This document shows, one piece after another, positions 1 through 6,951 of a stretch of 62,673 nt of DNA; within the stretch, counting starts at the first letter, position 1, and every line of letters begins with the position of its first letter. The position numbers and the translations under genes were made by a program. The notes beneath the pieces are model-generated. The model was not told the origin of the DNA. It saw only the letters and a program-made list of their open reading frames with translations, and ran no database searches. Source of the stretch: a virus; IMG/VR virus record IMGVR_UViG_3300010397_000009, positions 1 through 62,673 of that record, one strand, 5' to 3'.

Positions 1-123
1 CTCGGCGGAGGTATCACGAACCGACCGTTCTTGAAGAACCTGATGCCGATCAACCTGTCCGAACTCAGCTTCAACGAGCCGGACCTGTCCAACAAGAAGG
101 AGAACGAGGTGGACCCGAAGCAG
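1..123. repeat. Left copy of 123-bp terminal direct repeat
   Basis: Bases 1-123 are identical to 62551-62673. This is the normal sign of a circular or circularly permuted genome assembled as one contig, so the true unit is about 62,550 bp. The repeat lies inside a coding region (protease/scaffold), which argues against it being a biological cohesive end or a terminal repeat with its own function. Confidence 0.95.
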
Positions 124-769
124 GCGCGCAAGCGTCGGGCTGGCCGAGGATGCATCGGACGAGGAACTGGCCACCCGGCTTGGCTTGATCAAGCAGCTGG
201 GAGAGGCGTTCCCCAATGGTGCTCCGCAGGTCACGCCCCCGAAGGTCGAGACTCCGCCGGCTCCGCCGGCTCCTGCCTTCCAGCTTACGGAAGACATCAA
301 GACCCTGTCGGAGAACAACCCGCAGGTGAAGGCTCTTCTGACCTTCGTCGAGAGCACGGTGCAGGCCAACAAGGATAACGCGGTCAAGCTGCGCGAGCAG
401 AATGTCGCGATGAAGCTGACTGAGTTCGACAAGAGCGGCCTTGTGCTGACTCCGACGGCTCGCGAGGCTGTGTCTGCGATCATGCTCGATGAGGCAATGA
501 CTCCGGCTCTGTCGGAGAAGATCTGGGCGGTCCTGGCTGACGCTCGGAACAGCAACAAGTTCTTCATCCAGCTCGGCGAGATCGGTTCTAGCGCTACCGC
601 GCAGCGCCTGGTCTCCGGCGTGACTGCGACCGACAAGTACAACGGCTTGGTCAAGCAGCTCATGGAGCAGGACAAGCTGGGTTACGCCGACGCTGCAATT
701 CGCGTCTCGCAGGCACACCCGCAGCTGATGGAAGACTACCGTCAGGAATCGTTCGCTTTCAAGGAGTAA
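1..769 (+). CDS. Head protease/scaffold, C-terminal part (continues from 62155; frame break near 123-125)
   Basis: This is the remainder of the gene that starts at 62155. Codons begin at position 1 and read in frame to about base 123 (ending EVDPKQ). The sensible protein then continues in another frame from base 125 (RASVGLAEDASDEELATRLG) to the stop at 767-769. This half is a scaffold: charged, predicted helical, with a Pro/Ala-rich linker around bases 235-280 and a helical region after it. Inserting two bases (one more GC in the GCGCGC run at 123-128) would restore a single frame reading KQARASVGL. The break sits exactly where the terminal repeat ends, so an assembly or closure error is the simplest explanation; a programmed shift or real mutation is possible. 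Scaffolds guide capsid assembly and are then removed by the protease. Confidence 0.8.
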
Positions 770-785
770 GAAGGGAGGGTAGGTC

Positions 786-1238
786 ATGGCTGGTGGAGCT
801 AACTACATCTTGGACAAGGGTTTCCCTGTCCTGAAGACGTACAACTCTTCGAGTGTGAACGGTGTTCAGGCTTTCCGTGCGGTCAAGTTCTCCGTGTCCG
901 GCGGTAAAGCAAACATCGACCTGGCCACCGCAGCGACTACTCAGCCGCTCGGTGTCGTTCAGGAAAACATCGATGCGGTGAAGGTCGCGTACGGCAACGC
1001 TGTTGCTTCTGTGCGACTGGAAGGCATCACTAGGATGGTGGCTAACGCCACGCCGGGCGCTATCGCTCTCGGCTCTCCTATCATGGCTGGTTCTACGGGC
1101 GGTGCCGTTCTGGCTACAACTGGTGGCACCAACTTCGTCCTCGGCCTTTGCGTTGGTATGACCCAGCCGGGTGGTACTGTCCTGGCCGGCGACCTGATCG
1201 ACGTCCTGCTGACGCCCGGCCCGCAGAAGCTGGCCTAA
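786..1238 (+). CDS. Head decoration-like protein
   Basis: 150 aa, rich in Gly, Ala, Val and Thr, with alternating hydrophobic strands as in small capsid decoration proteins. It lies directly between scaffold and major capsid protein, the usual decoration-gene position. The ATG is preceded by a purine-rich ribosome site (AAGGGAGGG). Residues about 36-60 resemble the β-rich core of DUF2190-type capsid-associated proteins. Its role, stabilising the expanded capsid, is inferred from position and composition. Confidence 0.7.
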   Translation: MAGGANYILDKGFPVLKTYNSSSVNGVQAFRAVKFSVSGGKANIDLATAATTQPLGVVQENIDAVKVAYGNAVASVRLEGITRMVANATPGAIALGSPIMAGSTGGAVLATTGGTNFVLGLCVGMTQPGGTVLAGDLIDVLLTPGPQKLA

Positions 1239-1264
1239 TACACACCTGAGGGGAGTGAAACAGA

Positions 1265-2242
1265 GTGGCAGCTTACAACCCGTCAGGTGGCGGCAACGTC
1301 CACGTCGATCAGATTCTTTCGCAGATCAGCATCGCGTGGCCCAACGCCGGACTAGTCGGTGAGAAGCTGTTCCCGAGCGTCACCGTTCGGAAGCAGACTG
1401 ACAAGTACTACATCTTCGGTCGTGAAGCATGGTTGCCGGAAGCCGGCGACTACCGTGCTCCTGGCACTGAGGCGAACGAGATTCCTGGTCTCCAGGTTTC
1501 GACCGACCAGTACTACGCGGCAGAGCACGCCCTGCAGATCGCGGTCACGGACGAGGAGCGCGAGAACGCAGACGCGCCGCTTGCACCAGACCGCGATGCA
1601 ACCGAGCTGGTGACTTCGCGCATCATGCTTGGTCGTGAGTTCGCGATGATGACGCTGGCAACCACTGCAGCGAACTACGCATCGACGAACACCGCAACGA
1701 TGTCCGGTACCACGCAGTGGAACGACTACGTCAACTCGGACCCGATCTCCGCCCTGCGGACCGGAAAGACTGCGATTCACAACCGCATCTTCATGGACCC
1801 GACTGTCGCGGTGGTCCCGTACCTGGTGATGGTCACCCTCGAGGACCACCCGGACTTCCTGGAGCGCATCAAGTACTCCGAGCGGGCGATCTTCTCGCCG
1901 GAGCTGCTGAACGCGGTCCTGGGCCTCGGCGAGATCGTGGTTCCTGGTGTCGGCTACAACAGCGCACACGAAGGTCAGACTACCTCGCTCGGCTACCTGT
2001 GGCCGAAGGACGTCGTGCTCGCATACGTCCCGCCGCGTCCGGGTCTCAAGATCCCGGCGTACGGCTACGAGTTCCAGTGGGGCGGTCAGTTCGTGGATCG
2101 GTGGCGTGAAGAGAAGCGCGCATCGGACCTTCTGCGAATCCGTCGTCGTTACGACCTCAAGCTGCCGGCCCAGGGCGACCCGGGTTCTGCAGACGCAGGT
2201 CTTTCCATCGCGGGCTACGTCATCAAGACCGCGATCGCGTAA
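1265..2242 (+). CDS. Major capsid protein
   Basis: 325 aa, GTG start, normal length for an HK97-fold capsid protein without a long delta domain; here the scaffold is encoded separately upstream. It forms the icosahedral shell. The C-terminal region (about 255-290) is aromatic and basic (YGYEFQWGGQFVDRWREEKR), which is common in actinophage capsid proteins. The order protease/scaffold, decoration, capsid, connectors supports the call. The first 17 residues (YNPSGGGNVHVDQ) closely resemble the start of the basic protein at 61577, as described in the findings. Confidence 0.92.
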   Translation: MAAYNPSGGGNVHVDQILSQISIAWPNAGLVGEKLFPSVTVRKQTDKYYIFGREAWLPEAGDYRAPGTEANEIPGLQVSTDQYYAAEHALQIAVTDEERENADAPLAPDRDATELVTSRIMLGREFAMMTLATTAANYASTNTATMSGTTQWNDYVNSDPISALRTGKTAIHNRIFMDPTVAVVPYLVMVTLEDHPDFLERIKYSERAIFSPELLNAVLGLGEIVVPGVGYNSAHEGQTTSLGYLWPKDVVLAYVPPRPGLKIPAYGYEFQWGGQFVDRWREEKRASDLLRIRRRYDLKLPAQGDPGSADAGLSIAGYVIKTAIA

Positions 2243-2251
2243 GGAGAGATC

Positions 2252-2515
2252 ATGCCGCAGTTCAAAGCACTCTCGAACATCACCCACGGTGAAGAGCAGG
2301 AAGACGGCACTGTCGTCGAGACGCACTTCCCGTACGGTGCTGTCGTCGAGGGCATCAGCAAGGAAGCAATGAAGAACCTCTGGAACGCAGGGGTTCTGGA
2401 GCAGGTCGACGAGACGCCGGTTCCGGTTGCCACGTCGACGGTTAAGGCCCCTGCAGCACCGGCCGGTGATGGTGGCTCTGAAACCACTGATCCAGCGTCG
2501 GGGTCGGCGGAGTAG
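2252..2515 (+). CDS. Small head protein of unknown function
   Basis: 87 aa starting 9 bases after the capsid stop with GGAGAG ahead of the ATG. A folded N-terminal half (to about residue 52) is followed by a low-complexity Ala/Pro/Ser/Thr/Glu tail. Position between capsid and connector genes suggests a minor head or capsid accessory role. I do not recognise a family. Confidence 0.75.
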   Translation: MPQFKALSNITHGEEQEDGTVVETHFPYGAVVEGISKEAMKNLWNAGVLEQVDETPVPVATSTVKAPAAPAGDGGSETTDPASGSAE

Positions 2516-2542
2516 GAGTTCGGCTCGTAGAGCGCGGGGATA

Positions 2543-2575
2543 GGGCGGGCATCTCAGGCACCGGGGTGCCCGCCC
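2543..2575 (+). terminator. GC-rich hairpin after the capsid genes
   Basis: Perfect 9-bp stem (GGGCGGGCA at 2543-2551, TGCCCGCCC at 2567-2575) in the 88-bp gap after the small head gene. There is no T-run, so it is not a classical terminator. It may attenuate or stabilise RNA so that capsid mRNA exceeds the connector mRNA downstream. Confidence 0.55.
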
Positions 2576-2603
2576 ACACGCCTAATAGGAGGGGGGTTAG
2601 GTT

Positions 2604-3059
2604 ATGGCTCGAATCAATGTCGCTGAGGCGCAGGCCTGGCTAGAGTCGACCAAGGGCAATTTGAACAACGCTCTTGACGGCAACCTTCTTGGCAACCTCG
2701 AAGAAGAGGTCCTCGACGAACTCGCTGCCGTCTACGACACCTCCACTTGGAGCGACCCAACCAACACTCCTAAGCTCGTTCGTACAATCATCTCGAAGAT
2801 GTACGCTGGCTGGTTCTATATGCGCCAGTACAGTGAGGACACCGACGCTAAGAATCCATACGCACAGTCGCTGCTGGACAACGCGCGCATGCTTATGGAT
2901 GGATTGCTTGACGGCTCGATTACCCTTCCGGGTGTACCGACCGCTATTTCGGGTCAGATTACCTTCTACCCGGATGACGCCAGTAGTGCAACAGATCCTC
3001 GTACGTCGGATGACCCTTCAGTTGGTCCTGCGGCGTTCTCTATGACTACGAGGTTCTGA
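2604..3059 (+). CDS. Head-tail connector/adaptor protein
   Basis: 151 aa with a strong AGGAGGGGGG ribosome site. Mostly helical in the first 110 residues, with the acidic and aromatic pattern of gp6/gp15-type or DUF1320-type head completion proteins (a conserved-looking WFYMRQYSED segment near residue 72). It is the first gene after the head genes and overlaps the next start. It should form the ring below the portal; this is inferred from order and size. Confidence 0.65.
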   Translation: MARINVAEAQAWLESTKGNLNNALDGNLLGNLEEEVLDELAAVYDTSTWSDPTNTPKLVRTIISKMYAGWFYMRQYSEDTDAKNPYAQSLLDNARMLMDGLLDGSITLPGVPTAISGQITFYPDDASSATDPRTSDDPSVGPAAFSMTTRF

Positions 3060-3727
3060 TGCCTGGCCTACCTCGTGAGCCTATTACGACGGGCTCAATC
3101 TCTTCGGGAATGATCGCCAATGCTATCCGAGGCCTTCGTTTTGATACGATTCGATCTGTCAAGTGGGAGCTCAAGCCTTCGGTAGGTATTGTCGCTAAGG
3201 ATGTCCAGCGTCTAGGTATGGACATTCGATCTTTCCATGAGCCTCTGGTAAAGATCGTTAAGCTTGTTTTGATTCCATCCATTCAGAAGAACTTCGCCGA
3301 GGGTGGACGACCGGCGTGGGAGCCTCTAGCCGAGAGCACGGTACGGGTCAGGCACTACTCCGCTTGGCCAATCCTGCAGGTTACGGGCAAGCTCAAGAAG
3401 CGTGCAACACAATTCAACATCTGGGACATCGGTTCAGGCACGGCGACCATTAGATCACTGCCTAGTGATGTGTTCTATGGTATGTTTCACCAAGCAGGTG
3501 TCGAGGGTCATGAAGCTGACATGAGCCGAGCACTGGCAGCTAAGCCAGCTAGGAAGGGCGTTGTCAGCGCTGCAGACATAATGCAGGCCTCAGGTGGTGA
3601 AGGGTGGAGCCTACCAGCTCGTCCGTTCATCATGTACCAAGAGCAAGACATTCCGAAGATGGAAGCTATCTTTGCTCAGTGGATGGAAGAGCGTGCTATC
3701 AGGTCCGGCCGCTTTAGGAGCATGTGA
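3059..3727 (+). CDS. Virion morphogenesis / tail completion protein (Mu gpG-like or HK97 gp10-like)
   Basis: 222 aa. The middle contains the family pattern of a Trp-Pro-x-L substrate-like stretch, an LQVTGKL element (about residue 104), a FHQAGVEG element (about 143) and a C-terminal LPARPFIMY element (about 187). These match phage virion morphogenesis and tail-completion proteins that seal the head-tail junction. The ATG overlaps the previous stop (TGATG). Confidence 0.75.
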   Translation: MPGLPREPITTGSISSGMIANAIRGLRFDTIRSVKWELKPSVGIVAKDVQRLGMDIRSFHEPLVKIVKLVLIPSIQKNFAEGGRPAWEPLAESTVRVRHYSAWPILQVTGKLKKRATQFNIWDIGSGTATIRSLPSDVFYGMFHQAGVEGHEADMSRALAAKPARKGVVSAADIMQASGGEGWSLPARPFIMYQEQDIPKMEAIFAQWMEERAIRSGRFRSM

Positions 3728-4203
3728 TGGCAAACATTGATTCACTGGACCTGGTCGCGCAGGCCTTGGTCAATAAGATCACCACAGCGGCTGCGAATGG
3801 TCTGCTCCATGATGCTCTCGGTGACACGATTCTTCAACCGGCGAACGTCTTCTACGGCGACCAGAGTAAGTACCCAGCAGTTCCGGCGGTTGCAATTGAG
3901 CCGAATAGTCGTCCGCGGACCCTTAACGGACTATCATTCCGTACGGACAACAACTTCACGGTTTACATCTTGTGCTACCACAGCCAGCTTGATCAGTCAA
4001 TACAGAAGACACGGCAGCAGATCCAACAGCTGTCCGAGAACATAGAAACACTAATCCACCAGGATCCGCAACTTGGAGGCCTGTTGGTTCATTGTTTCTG
4101 TGAGAACAATGAGTCCGGGTACACGTACCGTAGTGGAACGTTGTACAGGAGCAATCGCATCACGTTCAGTGGCTATTCCAAGACGATGCTGCGGAACCCG
4201 TAA
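3727..4203 (+). CDS. Tail terminator protein
   Basis: 158 aa from the ATG at 3727, chosen over an in-frame GTG at 3724 because AGGAG lies six bases upstream of it. Length, mixed α/β composition and position between the tail-completion gene and the tail tube gene fit a tail terminator, which caps the growing tail tube. It has two adjacent Cys (around residues 120-125) but no obvious motif. Confidence 0.65.
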   Translation: MANIDSLDLVAQALVNKITTAAANGLLHDALGDTILQPANVFYGDQSKYPAVPAVAIEPNSRPRTLNGLSFRTDNNFTVYILCYHSQLDQSIQKTRQQIQQLSENIETLIHQDPQLGGLLVHCFCENNESGYTYRSGTLYRSNRITFSGYSKTMLRNP

Positions 4204-4212
4204 AGGAGAAGC

Positions 4213-4401
4213 ATGCTAGCGTACACGATCGAGGCGGACCGCAATGCCATTGTGGAAGGTCTGGCGCTGTTCAACGCAGGTGAGACTAAGACGTTCACTG
4301 AACAGGATGCCGAAGCCTTCTTCAACTTCCGCGGTCTGAAGCTGAACCAGGGCAACTTGCCGGAGGGTCTAACCCTCACTGTAACCGTTAAGGAGGACTA
4401 G
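4213..4401 (+). CDS. Small protein between tail terminator and tail tube
   Basis: 62 aa, AAAGGAG ribosome site. It has a short mixed α/β sequence with a lysine-poor, acidic C-terminus. Its stop shares a base with the tail tube GTG start, so the two are translationally coupled. Function unknown; a tail accessory role is inferred from position. Confidence 0.7.
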   Translation: MLAYTIEADRNAIVEGLALFNAGETKTFTEQDAEAFFNFRGLKLNQGNLPEGLTLTVTVKED

Positions 4402-5666
4402 TGTCTCTTGGCATTGGTGCTGGTGGGTTCGCAGGCCTGGCCTTCGAGGCTCTGACCCCTCCAACCAACTTCGTAGGTACTCCCGCAGCTGGTGGTGCTC
4501 TTACCGCTGGCACGTACAAGTACTACATCACCGCGATCAACGCTGTCGGTGAGACGACCGTCAGCACTGAGGTTACCGTTACCACTTCGGCAGGTAACCT
4601 GACTTCAGCCCTCACCTGGAACGCTGTTGCAGGTGCTACGGGCTACAAGATTTATCGTACAGCAGCAGCAGGTGCTTCGAACTCCGAGCTTCTGCTCACC
4701 ACGCTCGGTGCAGTCACCTCGTTCAACGACACTGCAGTGGGTGCACCTTCTGGTGCCTTCCCGACCGTGAACACCGCATTCACTCCGGGTACCTACACTG
4801 CGCCGACTAAGTTCTTCCCGTTCAACAACGAGTCGATCAAGTTCGTGCAGGACACGGTCTGGCGTCGCCCAATCCGGAAGAGTGCCGACGTTGTTGGCGC
4901 TAGCCCGGGTAACTCGCACATCGAGGGTGACATCGAGATGGAGGCGTTCGAGGACGTCATCCCGTACTTCTGCTTCGCAGGACGTATGACGTGTGTCAAG
5001 AGCGGTTCGAACCCGAACTTCGTGTACACCTTCACTCCGATCGATACGGCGATTCCGCCGCGGACCTTGTCGATCACACTTCACCGTATCGACGTTGGCA
5101 TCTTCGGCTACGTCGGCTGTGTTGTCTCGGCAATCAAGTTCACGATCGACAACGGTGAGCTCATGTGCACCGTGAGCATCGTGGGCACGGATGAGGCTTC
5201 GCAGTCTGATCCTACGCCGACGTTCTCGACGGTTGGTTCGTTTGGTGCTGGTCAGTACAGCATCGAGGTTCCGACGGGTTCTCCGGTCTTCGATACGGAT
5301 ACGTTCGAGTTCACGATCGACGACCAAGCCGAAGCTCAGTTCCGTCTGAAGAACACAGGTCGTGGTGCACAGTTCGTCAAGTACGGCGAGCGTAACTGCA
5401 CCATGCACCTCGAGCGCGACTTCACCGCACGTACCGACTACGATGCCTTCAAGGCATACACGAGCCAGACGATCACGCTCACCGCAACCAAGGGCGTGAA
5501 CAACAGCATCTCGCTGCTGGCACCTGTTGCCATCAAGGACACCTTCGAGGTGAACCTGAGTGGTCAGGGCGACCTGCTTCGCGCTCAGATCAACTACCAG
5601 AACGTTCTGAATGCGGCTCCGGCTACGTACCAGATCACGATCAAGACGCAGGAGAGCCTCAGCTAA
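4401..5666 (+). CDS. Major tail tube protein with N-terminal Fn3-like domain
   Basis: 421 aa, GTG start at 4401 behind GGAGG. Residues about 15-125 form an immunoglobulin/fibronectin III-like repeat (GTYKYYITAINAVGET, then LTWNAVAGATGYKIYR). Residues about 130-421 form the tube domain, a β-rich protein with a characteristic IEGDIEMEAFEDVIPYF segment. It polymerises into the tail tube. Fn3-like additions on tail tubes are usually exposed and thought to bind cell-surface sugars. The same Fn3-like pattern recurs in the protein at 55655. Confidence 0.85.
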   Translation: MSLGIGAGGFAGLAFEALTPPTNFVGTPAAGGALTAGTYKYYITAINAVGETTVSTEVTVTTSAGNLTSALTWNAVAGATGYKIYRTAAAGASNSELLLTTLGAVTSFNDTAVGAPSGAFPTVNTAFTPGTYTAPTKFFPFNNESIKFVQDTVWRRPIRKSADVVGASPGNSHIEGDIEMEAFEDVIPYFCFAGRMTCVKSGSNPNFVYTFTPIDTAIPPRTLSITLHRIDVGIFGYVGCVVSAIKFTIDNGELMCTVSIVGTDEASQSDPTPTFSTVGSFGAGQYSIEVPTGSPVFDTDTFEFTIDDQAEAQFRLKNTGRGAQFVKYGERNCTMHLERDFTARTDYDAFKAYTSQTITLTATKGVNNSISLLAPVAIKDTFEVNLSGQGDLLRAQINYQNVLNAAPATYQITIKTQESLS

Positions 5667-5893
5667 TGGATCGTCACCCTAGTGTTGCAGCCATCATGCC
5701 GTTCTTTGAGTACGCGCATCTTACGCATCCGATCCTTCGTGAGGTTAGCCACAGGGTCGGAGACGTAGCATGGGCCATGTACAATGATGAGCGTCTTGAT
5801 GGTGCAGAACTTACCGTAGGTCTGAGGAAGCTTCTCGAGGCAAAGGATTGCTTTGTGCGAGCAGCACTGTCACCGAAGACTCAAGGTAGCTAG
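5666..5893 (+). CDS. Small protein after the tail tube gene
   Basis: 75 aa with ATG overlapping the tail tube stop (TAATG). Likely all-helical, with several His and Arg in the first half. The stop codon lies about 5 bases before the first arm of repeat element A. Unknown function. Confidence 0.7.
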   Translation: MDRHPSVAAIMPFFEYAHLTHPILREVSHRVGDVAWAMYNDERLDGAELTVGLRKLLEAKDCFVRAALSPKTQGS

Positions 5894-5897
5894 TTCA

Positions 5898-6005
5898 GTT
5901 AGACTCAGAATAGACTGTGTCTCTTAGAGTCTAACCGAGGATTCATACAACCCCAATAGAGCTACACGGGCTAGTGGAACACCAAGGTTAGACTCTAAGA
6001 GAGAC
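5898..6005 (+). repeat. Dispersed structured element, copy A
   Basis: One of five related elements. Arm 1 is GTTAGACTC at 5898-5906. Arm 2 (5917-5936) and arm 3 (5986-6005) form a 20-bp inverted repeat with one mismatch enclosing about 49 bases. Arm 1 can pair with the same GAGTCTAAC in arm 2, so two foldings exclude each other. Arm 3 is followed by the AGGAGGA ribosome site of the gene at 6017. The inner loop carries AGAGCTACACGGGCTAG, whose core is shared with copies D and E. Confidence 0.85.
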
Positions 6006-6016
6006 TAGGAGGAAGA

Positions 6017-6220
6017 ATGTCAACGCTTTGGTATAAGGTGAACGGCGGACTAACCCGTCAATTCCAAACAGACCTTGCACCAGAAGACGGCTACTTCGAT
6101 CTGGTCATGGAAGTAGTGAAGGACGCGACCGAGCCACTCCAGATCGACATCTGGTTTAGTTCGAATACTTCTCTTACACCAGATCGTCGACACGAGCACG
6201 GCGGTACTGTCCAAGCATAA
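6017..6220 (+). CDS. Small protein downstream of element A
   Basis: 67 aa; the ribosome site AGGAGGA abuts element A, so the element could control its translation. The sequence looks β-rich (LWYKVNGGLTRQFQ, IDIWFSS). It sits between tail tube and tail chaperone genes. No family recognised. Confidence 0.7.
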   Translation: MSTLWYKVNGGLTRQFQTDLAPEDGYFDLVMEVVKDATEPLQIDIWFSSNTSLTPDRRHEHGGTVQA

Positions 6221-6280
6221 ACAGCGGCCCTGTGGAATTCTGTAACAGTCAGGGGCCCGGCATGATCAGAGGGAGATCAA

Positions 6281-6721
6281 ATGCCACTCGCAACAGGAGC
6301 AGGTGACAACCAGAAACGGTGCGATCTAGTTTCGTGCCCAGGGGGATATGTCGTTCTTCGTCGTATGACGTGGGGCGAGAAGATGCACCGCAAGTCGTTC
6401 ATGTCGAAGGTGAAGATCGGTCAGGAAGCTGCCAGCGGTAATCGCGCAGAGCGTCGTAGTGGTGCAGCGCAGGCTTTCAGTGCCGAGCTCGACATGATGA
6501 ACGAGCAGGTGTCCGCATACGAGTTCAGCGTGTCGATCCTCGACCACAACCTCGAGTACAAGGTCGGTACGAACGACGACGGTACTGATCAGCTTGCAAA
6601 GCTGGACTTCAAGAACCCGGCTCACCTCAAGATGCTCGACGGTACAATCGGTGAAGAGATCGACGATCTCATCACTAATCTGAACGACTTCGAGAATGAT
6701 CCTGACACGGGAAAATCATAG
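6281..6721 (+). CDS. Tail assembly chaperone (G-type product)
   Basis: 146 aa with GAGGGAG before the ATG. Position immediately before the tape measure gene, acidic helical C-terminus and a slippery heptamer just before its stop identify it as the shorter tail chaperone. Such chaperones bind the tape measure protein during tail tube polymerisation and are absent from the virion. Confidence 0.85.
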   Translation: MPLATGAGDNQKRCDLVSCPGGYVVLRRMTWGEKMHRKSFMSKVKIGQEAASGNRAERRSGAAQAFSAELDMMNEQVSAYEFSVSILDHNLEYKVGTNDDGTDQLAKLDFKNPAHLKMLDGTIGEEIDDLITNLNDFENDPDTGKS

Positions 6722-6942
6722 CGTCGCTCGCTCGTGTCATCGTCAGCCGGATTAAAGAACCTAAAGACGAATACGACGAAGCGGCGTTCGAGATAGTGGG
6801 CGTATTCAGAATGTGTCAAGCACTTAAGACGCAGCCCGTTTCGGGTGGAGTACTTGAACAGGACAGTCTGTTTATGCACTACCTCGGATACATTCTCGAG
6901 TACGACGCAGCAAGGGCTGAATTGGATCAAAAGCAAAAGTGA
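6281..6942 (+). CDS. Tail assembly chaperone, -1 frameshift product (GT-type)
   Basis: Reading shifts -1 at GGGAAAA (6709-6715) six bases upstream of the zero-frame stop TAG (6719-6721), and continues as an open frame from 6715 to TGA at 6940-6942. This adds about 75 residues, starting IIASLARVIVSR and ending AELDQKQK. The extension has no plausible start of its own. The fusion product, made at low ratio, is the usual partner of the short form in siphoviruses. Only 9 bases separate its stop from the tape measure start. Confidence 0.85.
6709..6715 (+). promoter_or_regulatory. -1 ribosomal frameshift site (GGGAAAA)
   Basis: Canonical X-XXY-YYZ slippery heptamer in the correct register (G GGA AAA) followed at once by TCA and the zero-frame TAG. 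This matches the frameshift site found between tail chaperone genes in most long-tailed phages. Confidence 0.85.
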
Positions 6943-6951
6943 GGTGGGATC

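Noticed and set aside
71-787. Long open frame on the - strand of the scaffold gene
   Set aside because: Mirror of a high-scoring + strand gene; Arg/Leu-rich composition without domain, no fitting ribosome site.
1352-2326. 324-codon - strand frame opposite the major capsid gene
   Set aside because: Antisense shadow due to codon bias; the capsid frame is clearly the real one.
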